This document shows, piece by piece, positions 1-11,540 of a stretch of 64,000 bases of DNA. The stretch comes from Ianthella basta. Its lineage: Eukaryota; Porifera; Demospongiae; Verongiida; Ianthellidae. The position numbers and the translations under genes are program-made. Where the stretch lies: NCBI GenBank assembly GCA_964019415.1, contig OZ025877.1, forward strand, positions 5,301,742 to 5,365,741, read 5' to 3'. The stretch's first letter is position 1; each line of letters opens with the position of its first letter. The notes under the pieces are model-generated. The model saw only the letters and a list, made by a program, of their open reading frames with translations, was not told the origin of the DNA and did not search any database.

Positions 1-1128
1 CAACGCACTACATACAATAGTATGCAACAATTCAGACATTTTTTCTGTGTCTTTGTGGACATTCATGATCACTGAGAAAGATTTTGAAAGTGGCACCAAA
101 ATATCACAGTTGTTGTTTGAACAATTGGCTAGCGCATACAAACTATGATGGATAATCTAGAATACAGATCATTTGCTTGCTCATGCATATATATCCACTT
201 CTTCCCATTTTCAGTAATTCATGAATTGTGGTGGTAAATCATGAAAAGGAGCTGTGTGACACTTGAAGGCCATGACATGCAACCCCATGGTGCTGACATT
301 GGACATTTGGACCTAATTACCATTCTGCACTATATTATATATAGTTATGTGGAGTGTACCAAGCTTATAATTGAGCATATGTGTATGATGTTGCAAACCA
401 GAGAGATGCCTGCAGAGTGGCACACAGGTGCATATCTCAGAGAGCTAAATGAAGCTAGTAGTGAATGACAGTAGCACATGAGAAGGTAATGTAGCTGCCG
501 ATGTGCATGATTGCGCTGTTCCTGCAGCAGCAGTGGACAGGAACAGGGTGTCCTTCATGAGAAGTTGCAACAGATGACCTTCCCCGGCAACCAGCATAAG
601 GAAATTAGAGGTGCCAGTAGAGAAGAAGTGGACAAAGACAGCAATGCTGCTGCTCAGCTTTGCCACTGATGCTGACAGTGACCCAACTAGTGAAGTTGAT
701 CATTTGATCTGGGTGACACTGTTTCAGTTGGGACATGAACCAATGTGGACTGAACTTTCTAGGTGACCATTGTGTATGCCAGAGACTTCTGTATCATCCA
801 AGAGGATTGACTCCATTACTGACTTTCTCATCAGCATGAAGAGTAGACATGCTTGTTATGTTAACAAGAGCCTGCCTAACTGCCATAAGTAATACATAAC
901 CTGCTGCTGGTGTCACCTCCTAGCATGTAACAATTAAGTGTAATTGCCTCTAAAGTGCTAATAATTCAAGTTAGTGTGCCACAAAATTTGCAGGATATTC
1001 TTTTGGCTGTGAACAGGATTGTTTTTGGAAGGAAGTTTCACCTTGCTCAGTTAACATTCAAATGTCTCTCCTCTGGCGCTCCTTCATGCATAACTTGTCT
1101 GATCTCTTTCCTGCTCCTTCACACTCTT
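1..1128. other. No gene recognised
   Basis: Only short open frames without recognisable domains occur here (for example 241-468 +). I see no splice-bounded exon, RNA gene or clear repeat. It is probably intergenic or decayed repeat DNA. Confidence 0.5.
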
Positions 1129-1560
1129 ATGTAATAGTGATAAAGAGGGTGAACTTCTTGAGCAAATAACGTAGCACAAATGCAATAGATCAGGATGTTT
1201 CGGCTGCATAGGCCTTCGTCAGCTGAAACTAATAGAGTACAGGTGAGAAGGTGCTGTTAAATACATGCGCCTTTGGTGTGGCGTCATAGTGATGGTGTGA
1301 AATTAAATTAAGCGGGTAAAAAGATGAAAATAGAAATGGAATACTTTAAAATGTTCATTTCTGCAATTATTCAACTTCATGTCATTTCATACCATCGCTA
1401 TGATGTCACAGCACAGGCACTTGTACTTAACAGCACCTTCTCACTTGTACTCTATCAGTTACAGCTGACAAAGGCCTATGCAGCCAAAATGCCCTGATCT
1501 ATTGTAGTCATGCTATGTTACTTGCTCAAGAAGTTTGCCCACTTCATCATCTCCTACATA
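1129..1560. mobile_element. Foldback element with ~180-bp inverted arms
   Basis: The left arm (about 1129-1312) and right arm (about 1374-1560) are imperfect reverse complements separated by about 60 bp. Paired landmarks include the segment at 1150-1166 with its complement at 1519-1536, and the 'gagaaggtgctgtta' stretch near 1246 with its complement near 1428. Each arm holds a hammerhead-like sequence (1188-1226 minus; 1461-1500 plus, more decayed). There is no coding capacity. It resembles the inverted-arm end of the Penelope-like element at 2860-5665 in organisation, though not in arm sequence, and may be a non-autonomous relative. Confidence 0.75.
1188..1226 (-). ncRNA. Hammerhead-ribozyme-like motif
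   Basis: On the minus strand a CTGACGA core is followed by one extra A, a GGC/GCC stem II closed by a CTATGCA loop, GAAAC, and ATC at the cleavage position. Flanking TCAG and CTGA can pair as stem I. The two-base stem III is AC/AU rather than AC/GU, so one pair is broken. Hammerheads are known in Penelope-like elements. The match here is by eye and activity is untested. Confidence 0.5.
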
Positions 1561-2228
1561 GCAATGAGCCCCTACAACATTATAGAAAATACTGTAGTAA
1601 CCTGTGCACGTAACCTGTGGGCAAGATCTAGGAATAGTAACTTACCTGTTGCTTTTTAAATGTGTCTTTTCGATTGTATTCTTAAGTTAGACTCACGTGT
1701 ACTAGTTACCTCTTGCCTTTACAGTGATAGCCAGGTTTGACTTGTTCTCTTTGCTGGCTGTGTTGTTGAATCATTGTTGTTTGAACGTGTGCAAAGTTAT
1801 CGTATCGTGGCTGAAGTCATTACTACAAACACCCAATATTCTTAAGAATCTTTGCACATTCTTCCTCCATGGCTTTGGTTTGGCTGATGCTTCCCTGTGG
1901 AGACCTCTCCCTCTGTCCATCAGCAGCATTAAGAACCATTCTGTCTTCTGGAGATGGTCTACATGTGTTATTCTGTCTTGTGTAATTCCTTTGTATCAGA
2001 AATCTGCTGCCTGATGCATTAATCATTTTCACTAACTTTCTACTACTGCTTGCAATTAACTTCTCCATAATTATCCAGAATTTGACTTGTTAAATTTGCA
2101 AAGAGTACAGTTTAGCAAAGCATTTGTACACATGTGATAACTTTCCTTATCTGTATCCATTAGGATATTCAGATGGCAATAGCGGGTATTCATTCCATGT
2201 TGATCTTCTCAAATCCCTGTGGCAAGTA

Positions 2229-2234
2229 TTTATT
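2229..2234 (-). terminator. AATAAA polyadenylation signal abutting the stop codon
   Basis: AATAAA on the minus strand directly follows the TAG stop (2235-2237) of the coiled-coil exon. This would give a 3' UTR of only a few tens of bases. It supports 2235 as the true end of the minus-strand gene. Confidence 0.6.
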
Positions 2235-2540
2235 CTATATAACACACAAACATTGCAGTTCAATTAGCTCACTTTTGCCTCTTTCCACTACATGAGCATT
2301 GCCTCCCTTTGCCGTGGCTTTAGCTTCAAGCTTGTCCAGACGTTTCTCAGCTGCAGATTTGTCCAGACATTTCTCAGCTTCAAGCTTGTCCAGACGTTTC
2401 TCAGCTTCAAGTTTCTCCAGACGTTTCTCAGCTTCAAGTCTCTCCAGACGTTTCTCAGCTTCAAGTTTCTCCTGACGTTTCTCAGCTTCAAGTTTGTCTA
2501 GACGTTCCTGCATTGACTTTCTCTCTTGTTTTGCCTTCAT
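2235..2540 (-). CDS. Terminal exon: 9-residue-repeat coiled coil of the death-domain gene
   Basis: The acceptor TTCTTGCAG precedes 2540, the exon opens in phase 0 (M-K-A-K-Q-E) and ends at TAG. About seven copies of a nine-residue unit of the type KLEAEKRLE form a highly charged helix, probably a coiled coil or single alpha-helix. At DNA level this is a 27-bp minisatellite (about 2318-2510), so its length probably varies between alleles. Nine is not a heptad multiple, so classical heptad packing is not expected. Phase 0 matches the donor at 12547, the nearest same-strand exon, which is why I join them; the intervening ~10 kb would be one intron full of mobile DNA. The join is an inference; the exon could belong to another transcript. 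Confidence 0.55.
   Translation of the reverse strand: MKAKQERKSMQERLDKLEAEKRQEKLEAEKRLERLEAEKRLEKLEAEKRLDKLEAEKCLDKSAAEKRLDKLEAKATAKGGNAHVVERGKSELIELQCLCVI
2318..2510. repeat. 27-bp coding minisatellite
   Basis: About seven tandem, slightly diverged 27-bp units (each containing 'cgtttctcagcttcaag') underlie the nine-residue repeat of the minus-strand exon. Unit differences are mostly single substitutions, so the frame is kept. Confidence 0.85.
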
Positions 2541-2859
2541 CTGCAAGAAATTGTTGAAACATACTGCAATGTAGAAATGGCCATGTGATTTTATTTTGAG
2601 TGCATGCCCAAGCAAGGACATACAGTATTAGGCAGTGTTAGAGTATACGTACAATAATAATTATGTGCAAGCTAGTCTAAAGCACTGTTAGTGTGAAAGA
2701 ATAATGGGAATCTACGCACTGTATGCAGCTATAATATGCGCAATGAATTGCAGCACATTTACTCCCAGCCATCCGCACACACACCATGGAGCTACATAAA
2801 GGTTTGTGTTGGGTTGATATGCAATCATCACATCTTGCTTCTAACATTATGGTGACTGA

Positions 2860-3382
2860 AAGGGTTGGTTCTCCAATACCAGCTTCACAACAGAGTTGAA
2901 AACCTTGCCGACGTTTCGACCAGATGCTCTGGTCTTCTTCAGGGCGAAGATATGCTAGCGCGAGCACTGATCATATTTATAGCCTAGCATCTCATCATGC
3001 GCTGTCATCGGAAGCCACATCAAGGGGTGTCACCGGAAGTTGCAGGATTGCCTTCCTCAAGGCGGCCATCCAACATCCAGGCAGCTCCAGCCCACCATCC
3101 CTGTTGAGGGAGGGGCGGTTCAGCCTGATGTGGATTGCCTCCTTGAGCATCAGTTCTTTGGGGGTCCTGGCTTGGTCAATCACTGTTGCCTCCTCCCATC
3201 TGATTGGATGGTGGTTCTTCCACGCATGTTCTGCAAGGGCTGACTTCTCCAGTGTCCCCTTCTGACAGGCATCCCGGTGCTCCTTCATTCTCGTCTCGAG
3301 CCTCCTCAGTGTCTCCCCAATGTAGGTCTTGCCACAGCTGCATGGGACTTGGTACACCACCTTGGACCTCTTCTCCAGTGCC
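2860..3382 (-). repeat. Left inverted arm of the Penelope-like element
   Basis: Reverse complement of 5135-5665 with few mismatches and small indels. An open minus frame (2995-3360) encodes a second copy of the GIY-YIG segment found at 5152-5515, differing at very few residues (for example I versus N in the VIDQ/VNDQ segment). Homology stops near 2858 on the outer side and near 3382 on the inner side. Confidence 0.88.
2903..2949 (-). ncRNA. Hammerhead-ribozyme-like motif, left Penelope arm
   Basis: On the minus strand: stem I strand CTTCGCC, core CTGAAGA, one extra A, stem II GACCAG/CTGGTC with loop AGCAT, then GAAAC, GTC, and stem I partner GGCAAGG. This fits the hammerhead consensus CUGANGA...GAAA...UH, with the minimal AC/GU stem III described for dimer-forming hammerheads of retroelements. 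The extra base between core and stem II is a deviation. This arm keeps GAAA, unlike the right arm. Confidence 0.65.
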
Positions 3383-3388
3383 TTCCTG

Positions 3389-5518
3389 ATGGAAGACTAC
3401 CAGAAGGTAACCAGGCTCAGCTACGCAGCAGCCGAGGACAACCATACCAAGGCCAAGTTGAACCAGACTAAAAAACTGGAGAAGCTCATGGACAGGCGGG
3501 ACAAACATTGCGAACTGCGCCCCCAGGGGCTGGAAAGGTGGGTGGTCAACCTAACGGATTGTTCACTTTCCAAACCACAGGAGGACCTACTGAGGTTGGG
3601 ACTGAACTTTGCACCAGCTCCAACCAAGCTTCCTGTGGTAGACACCATAGCTGCAGTAGAGGAAGGAGCAAGACAGCTGAGTGAAGAAGATGCTGAGGAT
3701 CTCCAGGGAAGGGTATGTGGGATCCTCAGGCATGCCAAGCCTCCGAAGGACAACCTGACCAAGGAGCAGAGGAAGGCCCTGAAGGAGCTGAGAAGCCTGG
3801 AGAATGAAGTGATCCTGCCGGCTGACAAGGGTAATGCCACAGTGATGATAACGAGAGAGGACTATGACAGGAAGATGAGAGTGATGTTGAATACAGCCAC
3901 CTACAAACGACTGAAGAAGGACCCTACTGCTACCCAGGAGGGAAAGCTGAGTCGAAGACTGAAGGGGCTGGAGAAGGATGGAGAGATCACAGAGCATCTA
4001 TACCACCAGCTCAGGCCATCTGGCAGCCAACCTCCCAGGATCTACGGCCTCCCGAAGATCTACAAGGCTGAAGTCCCTCTCAGACCCATTGTCTCATGCA
4101 TTGGGGCCCCTTCTTACCAGCTCTCCAAACACATCACCTCTCTCATTTCCCCCTTAGCAGGCAAGACAGACTCACATGTGAAGAACTCCAAGCATTTTGT
4201 GGAGGTGATGTCAGACCTGAGGGTTGAGGAGGATGAGATGATGGTCAGCTTTGACGTGTCCTCCCTGTTCACCAACGTGCCCATCGACGAGGCGGTTCAG
4301 GTCATTTGTGACAGACTGCGAAGGGATGAAACGCTGGTGAACAGGACCACTCTCTCTCCCGACAGGGTTGCAGAACTGCTTGAGACGTGCTTGAAGTCCA
4401 CCTACTTCTGCTACGGATGAGAGTTCTATAAGCAACGGGAAGGTGCAGCAATGGGTTCCCCTGTCTCAGCAGTTGTGGTGAACCTGTACATGGACTTCTT
4501 CGAAGAACTGGCACTCAGGTCTGCCCCAACCAAGCCCCGGCTCTGGAAGAGGTACGTGGATGACACCTGCTGCATCGTGAAGAAGGGCACGATGGAAGGA
4601 CTCCTGAGCCACCTCAACAGTGTGTGGCCATCCATCAAGTTCACTGTGGAAGTGGAGAAGGAAGGGAGCCTCCCCTTTCTCGACGCCCTGCTTCAGAGGA
4701 AAGATGATGGCAACTTGGATGTCACTGTCTACAGGAAGCCCACTCACACGGACTGGTACCTGGACTTCCTGTCCCACCATCCATCTCACGTCAAAAGAGG
4801 GCTGGTCAGATGTCTGTACGACAGAGCAAGGAGCATCACCACCAGGCAGGAGAACTAACAGAAAGAAGAGTGTCACCTCACCGAGGTGCTGAGACAGAAC
4901 GGTTACCCCAGTAACTTCATCCGCTCCTCATCCATTCCTTCCAGGCGAGATGTGGAGACCACTGAGGCGCCGCTGCCGGAGGAGGGACGCAGACCCCCAC
5001 TGGTGATGCTTCCCTACACGAAAGGAGTCAGTGAGGACATCAGACGGGTCTGCAGGAAGTTCGGCATGAAGGTTGTCTTCAAGTCTGGACTGTCTCTACG
5101 TTCCATGCTAACCAAGGTGAAGGACACACTGGCGCTGGAGAAGAGGTCCAAGGTGGTGTACCAAGTCCCATGCAGCTGTGGCAAGACCTACATTGGGGAG
5201 ACACTGAGGAGGCTCGAGACGAGAATGAAGGAGCACCGGGATGCCTGTCAGAAGGGGACACTGGAGAAGTCAGCCCTTGCAGAGCATGCGTGGAAGAACC
5301 ACCATCCAATCAGATGGGAGGAGGCAACAGTGAATGACCAAGCCAGGACCCCCAAAGAACTGATGCTCAAGGAGGCAATCCACATCAGGCTGAACCGCCC
5401 CTCCCTCAACAGGGATGGTGGGCTGGAGCTGCCTGGATGTTGGATGGCCGCCTTGAGGAAGGCAATCCTGCAACTTCCGGTGACACCCCTTGATGTGGCT
5501 TCCGATGACAGCGCATGA
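3389..5518 (+). pseudogene. Penelope-like reverse transcriptase with GIY-YIG endonuclease, two in-frame stops
   Basis: One frame runs from ATG 3389 to TGA 5516-5518, interrupted by TGA 4418-4420 and TAA 4856-4858 with no frameshift. Visible Penelope-type RT motifs: PADKGNATVMI, the RIYGLPKIYK segment, motif A FDVSSLFTNVP (about 4249-4281), motif B GAAMGSPVS just after the first stop, motif C YVDD (4553-4564), and a downstream FLD..VYRKPTHTDWYL block. The C-terminal GIY-YIG nuclease has VVYQVPCSCGKTYIGE (about 5155-5202) and an R...KEH helix. The element class copies itself by target-primed reverse transcription. The first stop lies immediately before motif B, so an intact protein cannot be made without readthrough. 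Confidence 0.9.
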
Positions 5519-5665
5519 TGAGATGCTAGGCTATAAATATGATCAGTGCTCGCGCTAGCATATCTTTGCCCTGAAGAAGACCAGAGCATCTGGTCAAAAC
5601 GTCGGCAAGGTTTTCAACCCTGTTCAGTTGTGAAGCTGGTATTGGAGAACCAACACTTTCTGATG
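5135..5665 (+). repeat. Right arm of the Penelope-like element
   Basis: Partner of the 2860-3382 arm. It contains the C-terminal GIY-YIG codons, the stop codon, and the noncoding tail with the hammerhead-like motif. Homology to the left arm ends near 5665, which I take as the element's 3' boundary. Confidence 0.85.
5564..5610 (+). ncRNA. Hammerhead-ribozyme-like motif, right Penelope arm
   Basis: Stem I CTTTGCC/GGCAAGG pairs over seven positions with one G-U wobble. The core CTGAAGA, extra A, stem II GACCAG/CTGGTC and the AAACGTC end are present, but the invariant G of GAAA is replaced by A (CAAAAC). The left-arm copy retains it, so this copy is probably inactive. Confidence 0.6.
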
Positions 5666-6199
5666 CCTGAACCAGCTGAGAAGCCCTCACTTCATTATGG
5701 TGACTCTTCTGATCATTTGGCTGAACCACAATATTATGCATAGCTTGTTAATTGGGTGTAGGTTGCTGTTTGCAATGGTTATATGTATAGGCAGGGGTCT
5801 AATGGATAGAGTGAAGTTGGTATTAATTGAGTTCAAATACGGTCCTGCATGCATTGTAAAGACGGTAGTGGCTTCAAAGGGCTAGTTAAATGCAGGGGTT
5901 TTGATTTTAGGATGCTGACAGCTAAATCCAAGGCCCTGGGTTTGAATCCTCTCTGTTTCACCTTCTTTTCAACTATGCCATTTCAATGATCTACTGACAA
6001 TAGTGGCCCAGATTGTGTCTTTACAAACTCAATCACTTTCGGTCTTCAGACTAATTGTCTGAAATCTCATCTCAGCTTTTGGGATCTATATGGTTTGAAT
6101 TTACCATTCTCTATACATTTTACTGTGACTTGCATGCGAGCACAGAAGACTGTGCCCCTATTTTTGTACTACTACAAGCATTTAGTAGCTTATATATTA
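5666..6199. other. No gene recognised
   Basis: Spacer between the Penelope-like element and the tandem array. Short open frames here show no domain and no splice-bounded structure. Confidence 0.5.
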
Positions 6200-9100
6200 C
6201 TAGCGGACAGACCTGCCCGAAGGGCAGGTCTCTCCGTGTGCTCGGCGTATGCCAGCTGGTCGGACACAGGCTGGTAATGCCATTGCTACTCAGGCCTCCG
6301 CTGGTAATGCACTGGCTGGTCATGCATGTTCTGGTAAAGGATAGTCCAGACTGGCCTGGTGATGTCAATGTGACTGACCTAGCTACCATGTGTGCATGCA
6401 AATTTACATTGAAGATCACCGTAGACGAACAACGAATAGTTGTAAGAAGCTGATGGTTTCTGTGTGTGAGACAACCCCTTTTCCTTTTTCTCAGCTTCGG
6501 CATCGCGCTAGCTTGGGTGCAATCCTCGCACCTGCGCGAACGCCCAGGATACGGCATACTTTCTTCCAAGATCCAAGATGGCCGACGGTCGGTTCATTCT
6601 GGGTTATCGCCGCACGCTCCTCGGCAGCAGCTTATTTTAGCATGTCTACCACCTTATATTGATGTGAGGTACAGCGTGCGACAGCTGGGAACGTTTGGGC
6701 GCTTTTCGTCGACGTTCGCGGGAGGAGTTCGCGAACAACGATTGGGGTTCTTACTTTGTATTGCCAGCATAGGAGCGTGCGTGGAAAACCGTATATTTTC
6801 TCCGTAAATCCAAGATGGCGGACGGTCGTTTGGAGGTTTTTCGCCGCGCACTCCTCGGCAGGGGCTTCTTCGCGCACGTCGCCCCCCTTAGATCAAGACC
6901 AGGTGTGACGTCCGTAATCTGGGAAAGTTTGGTGTCCATGCGCCGTTGCTCGCGGGAGGAGTTCGTGAACAACCATTCTGCTCAACTCCTTCTTTATATA
7001 TATAGACTAGCGGTCAGACCTGCCCTTCGTGCAGGTCTCTCCGCGTGCTTGGCGTATGCCAGCTGGTTGGACACAGGCTGGTAATGCCATTGCTACTCAG
7101 GCCCCAGCTAGTAATGCACTGGCTGGTCATGCATGCTCTGGCAAAGGATAGTCCAGGCTTGCCTGGTGATGTCAGTGTGACCGACCTACCATGTCCATGC
7201 AGACTTTCTGCAATATTAAGACATATAATGTACAAAGAAATGCAGCAAAATGTTGGCAGATGTAGGGATGGTGAAAACGTATTCAAAGTCAGCGCATGTT
7301 AATGACCTGGGTTTTGTATGGACCGGCCCTCGTCCTTGTTGCATGGACCAACTGCCCCCCCCCCCCCCCTCTTTGCATGGACCGGCCCTCCTCCTTGTTA
7401 CTACGGTTTTTCCGCCAGGTGGTTTTGCCATACCTTGCAGGTACGCACTGCACCATCCTTACATCTGCCCTTGTTTTTGGAGGAAACATTTTTACACACC
7501 CATAAGGGCGGGTCTCCATGTGTGCTCGGCATATGCCAGCTGGCCGGACACAGGCTGGTAATGCTATTGCTACTCAGGCCCCAGCTAGTAATGCACTGGC
7601 TGGTCATGCATGTTCTGGCAAAGGATAGTCCAGGCTGGCCTGGTGATGTCAGTGTGACTGACCTACCATGTGTGCATGCACTTTACATGGAAGATCACCG
7701 TACACAAACAACGAATAGTTGTAAGAAGCTGATGGTTTCTGTGTGAGACAACCCCCCCTTTCCTTTTTCTCAGCTTCGGCATTGCGCTAGCTTGGGTGTA
7801 ATCCTCGAACCTGCGCGAACGCCTAGGATACGGCATACTTTCTTCCAAGATCCAAGATGGCCAACGGTCGGTTCATCCTGGGTTATCGCCGCGCGCTCCT
7901 TGGTAGCAGCTTATGTTGGCACGTCTACCACCTTAGATTGATGTGAGGTACAGCGTGCCATGGCTGGGAACGTTTGGGCACGTTTCGTCGACGTTCGCAG
8001 GAGAAGTTCGCGAACAACGGTTGGGGTTCTTCTTTTGTATTGGCAGCATAGGAACGTGCGCGGAAAACCGTATATTTTCTCCGTAAATCAAAGATGGCGG
8101 ATGGTCATTTGGAGGTTTTCCGCCGCGCACTCCTCGGCAGGGACTTCTTCGCGCACGTCGCCCCCCTTAGATCGAGACCGGGTGTGGCGTCCATAATCTG
8201 GGAAAGTTTGGTCTCAATTGGTGGCCGCTTGCGGGAGCACTTCGCGGACAACCGTTCTGCTCATTACCTCTTTATATATATAGACTAGCGGACAGACCCG
8301 CCCTTCGGGCAGGTCTCTCCGCGTGCTCGGCGTATGCCAGGTGGTCGGACACGTGCAGGCTGGTAATGTCATTGCTACTCAGACCCCAGCTAGTAATCAC
8401 TGGCTGGTCATGCATGCTCTGGCAAAGGATAGTCCCCCCCCCCTCTTTGCATGGACCGGCCCTCCTCCTTGTTACTACGGTTTTTCGGCCAGGTGGTTTT
8501 TGCCATACCTTGCAGGTACGCACTGCACCATCCTTACATCTGCCCTTGTTTTTGGAGGAAACATTTTTACACACCCTTTAGCTATAGTACTTCTCTATAA
8601 ACAACATTCCTGGTCTTACCACCAGGTGCATAAGGGCGGGTCTCTCTGTGTGCTTGGCATATGCCAGCTGGTCGGACATAGGCTGGTAATGCCATTGCTA
8701 CTCAGGCCCCAGCTAGTAATGCACTGGCTGGTCATGCATGCTCTGGCAAAGGATAGTCCAGGCTGGCCTGGTGAGTCAGTGTGACTGACCTACCATGTGT
8801 GCAAGCCATGCAATTTACATGGAAGATCGCCATAGACAAACAACGGATAGTTGTAAGAAGCTGATGATTCCTGTGTGTGAGATAACCCCCTTTCTTCTTT
8901 CTCCGCTTCTGCATCGCGCTAGCTTGCATGTAATCCTCGCACCTGCGCGAACGCCAAGGATACGGCATACTTTCTTCCACCAAGATGGCCGACGGTCGGT
9001 TCATTCTGGGTTTTCGCCGCGCGCTCCTTGGCAGCAGCTTATTTTAGCACCTCTACCACTTTATGTTGAGATGGGGTACAGCGTGCGATAGCTGGGAACG

Positions 9101-10222
9101 TTTGGGCGCGTTTCGTCAAGGTTCACGGGAGGAGTTCGCGAACAACGGTTGGGGCTCCTCTTTTGTATTGGCAGCATAGGAGCGTGCCCGGAAAACCGTA
9201 TATTTTCTCCGTAAATCCATGATGGCGGACGGTCGTTCAGAGGTTTTTCGCCGCGCGCTCCTCGACAGGAGCTTCTTCGCGCACGGCACCCCCCTTAGAT
9301 CGAGACCGGGTGTGGCGTCCATAATCTGGGAAAGTTTGGTCTCAATTGGTGGCCGCTCGCGGGAGCACTTCGCGGACAACCGTTCTGCTCATTACCTCTT
9401 TATATATATAGACTAGCGGACAGACCTGCCCGAAGGGCAGGTCTCTCCGTGTGCTCGGCGTATGCCAGCTGGTCGGACACAGGCTGGTAATGCTATTGCT
9501 ACTCAGGCCTCCGCTGGTAATGCACTGGCTGGTCATGCATGTTCTGGTAAAGGATAGTCCAGACTGGCCTGGTGATGTCAGTGTGACTGACCTAGCTACC
9601 ATGTGTGCATGCAAATTTACATTGAAGATCACCGTAGACAAACAACGGATAGTTGTAAGAAGCTGATGGTTTCTGTGTGTGAGACAACCCCCTTTCCTTT
9701 TTCTCAGCTTCGGCATCGCGCTAGCTTGGGTGCAATGAATCCTCGCACCTGCGCGAACGCCTAGGATACGGCATACTTTCTTCCAAGATCCAAGATGGCC
9801 GACAGTCGGTTCATCCTGGGTTATCGCCGCACGCTCCTCGGCAGCAGCTTATTTTAGCATGTCTACCACCTTATATTGATGTGAGGTACAGCGTGCGACA
9901 GCTGGGAACGTTTGGGCGCTTTTCGTCGACATCCGCGGGAGGAGTTCGCGAACAACGGTTGGGGTTCTTCTTTTGTATTGGCAGCATAGGAGCGTGCGCG
10001 GAAAACCGTATAATTTCTCCGTAAATCCAAGATGGCGGACGGTCGTTTGGAGGTTTTTCGCCGCGCACTCCTCGGCAGGGGCTTCTTCGCGCACGTCGCC
10101 CCCCTTAGATCGAGACCGGGTGTGGCGTCCGTAATCTGGGGAAGTTTGGTGTCCATGCGCCGTTGCTCGCGGGAGGAGTTCGCGAACAACCGTTCTGCTC
10201 AGTCCTTCTTTATATATATAGA
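6200..10222. repeat. Four-block tandem array of an ~807-bp unit
   Basis: Blocks start with CTAGCGGACAGACC at 6200, 7007 (CTAGCGGTCAGACC), 8285 and 9413, and end with TTTATATATATAGA. The first and last blocks are about 807 bp. The middle two (7007-8284 and 8285-9412) contain a second truncated head (from about 7503 and 8630) after a shared C-rich insert ('ctttgcatggaccggccctcc', 7371-7500 and 8440-8578). Each unit opens with a perfect hairpin (AGACCTGCCC/GGGCAGGTCT in block 1). Its second half is an internal duplication, two ~230-bp modules each starting with an AAGATGGC-type motif and carrying 'cgcgggaggagttcgcgaac'. No frame is conserved across copies. It is probably a tandemly amplified non-autonomous element; a reversed terminus occurs at 28381-28422. 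Confidence 0.8.
7357..7371. repeat. Poly-C tract in the array
   Basis: A run of about 15 C residues in the insert of block 2. A shorter C run (about 8434-8442) sits at the same place in block 3, so slippage probably explains the length difference. Confidence 0.8.
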
Positions 10223-10289
10223 TTACTTACTTAAACTGTGAAATGATGTAATCCATATAATTATTGCTTTGCATACATTTTATATTTTG

Positions 10290-11540
10290 TATGGATACGT
10301 GTACGAGAGGCTGAAGGGATACGTGTTCAACATTGTAGGTCCAACCCAAGCTGGCTTTACACATGGTAGAAACACTGCTGACAACATCTGTGCAGTCAAA
10401 AAACTCATTTAACGAGCCACCGAGTTCAACCATCCCATCTATCTGGTGGCAATAGATTTCACCACAGCCTTTGACTTTGTAAGCAGAGATACCATCTGGA
10501 GAATTCTGTTGAACTTTGGAACACCTGAATCACTAGTAAAATGAGCTAAGTGCATTTACAGTGCATGCCATGCAAAGGTGAGAACTCGTTTTGGCACTAC
10601 TGCAGAATTTGAGGTGCGTGGGGGAGTGAGGCAGGGGTGCTGTCTAAGTCCAGCTCTGTTCTTAGTAGCAATTGGATGGCTAGCACACACACTTAACAAC
10701 CTGTTTGGTGTGAATCTGTGGCACCTTGAATATGCTGATGACATGATACTAGTATCACATGACCTAGACACCCTGCAAAAGGCCTTAGACCTGCTGGCAG
10801 AGGAGGGAAGGAATCTGGGCTTGGTCATTCATCCTGGGAAAACACAAGCAATGACATGTGGTAGAGGAGAGCCCACTCCATCAAGGTCTCTTCAATGCTC
10901 TGGTGTACATGTCAAGTGAGTGAAGCGTTTGGTGTACCTCGAAGCAGTTCTGACTCCTCAGAACTCAGCTCGAAATGAGGTTAACAGACGAACTGCAGGT
11001 GCAAGACGCTCGTACCGACAGTTACAATGCTTTGTTTTCAACAATCCTGAAATTAGTGTAGCCACCAAACTTAGGGTGTTTCAAACCATGGTAAAGCCTG
11101 TTCTCCTTTATTGTATGCACCTGGTGCCCCTACGTAAGTCAGACCAATGTCAGCTAGACTCTTGGTTCCATACCAGAGTAAGATAGATTTTAGGCATAAG
11201 GTGGGAAGAGAAAATCGCCAATCAAGAGGTCCGGCAAGGTGCTACAGCCATGCTGGGTCAAATTTTGTGCCCTCCATCAACACAACTTTGCCAGTTAAGG
11301 CTGTGTGCTTTTGGCCACTTTGTCCACCATGATGGTATCACACACAGTGCAATGGTCTACATACCAGAAGGCGCCAAAAGACCCAGTGGTAGACCACACA
11401 TGAGGTGGTGGAGAGATGTCATCCCTAAGGTCATCGAAGAGTTGGGATTCCCTAAACCATCTGCGGAGGAGGCATTCATGTGGGCCCAGAGTAGAGAAGA
11501 CTGGAGACTGATCTGTAGTACATTAGCGAACACTGACTAG
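10290..11540 (+). pseudogene. Decayed LINE, reverse transcriptase 3' half
   Basis: A single frame contains, in order, a GPTQAGFTHGR segment, IDFTTAFDFVSR (RT motif A-like), GGVRQGCCLSP (motif B-like), EYADDMILVS (motif C), and a C-terminal GIRWEEKI...RPSGRPHMRWWRDVI block typical of APE-type LINEs. In-frame stops lie at 10410, 10542, 10917 and 11184, with the frame otherwise unbroken. The 5' half (endonuclease) is absent. The frame ends at 11540 beside a short TATATA tract. It is inactive; the clade is not resolved by eye. Confidence 0.85.

Larger units (their letters stand above)
2860..5665 (+). mobile_element. Penelope-like retroelement with inverted terminal arms
   Basis: The element is a plus-strand RT/GIY-YIG frame flanked by a left arm (about 2860-3382) that is the reverse complement of its own 3' end (about 5135-5665). 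The arms carry the same GIY-YIG codons and the same hammerhead-like motif. A partly inverted terminal copy next to the coding region is a known structural habit of Penelope elements. The two arms are close to identical, so insertion is fairly recent, yet the reading frame has two stops. It lies in the presumed large intron of the death-domain gene, opposite to that gene's transcription. Confidence 0.88.

Noticed and set aside
5079..5589. Antisense open frames over the Penelope GIY-YIG region and matching plus frames at 2924-3389
   Set aside because: They are shadows of the codon-biased GIY-YIG segment on the opposite strand, and appear at both arms because the arms are inverted copies.
6200..10222. 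CRISPR-like array
   Set aside because: Units are ~800 bp with no short uniform repeat/spacer pattern, and the surrounding genome is clearly eukaryotic.
6055..10241. Many 60-150 residue frames in the tandem array
   Set aside because: Frames are not conserved between blocks and appear in several phases on both strands; they follow from the GC-rich repeat, not from a gene.
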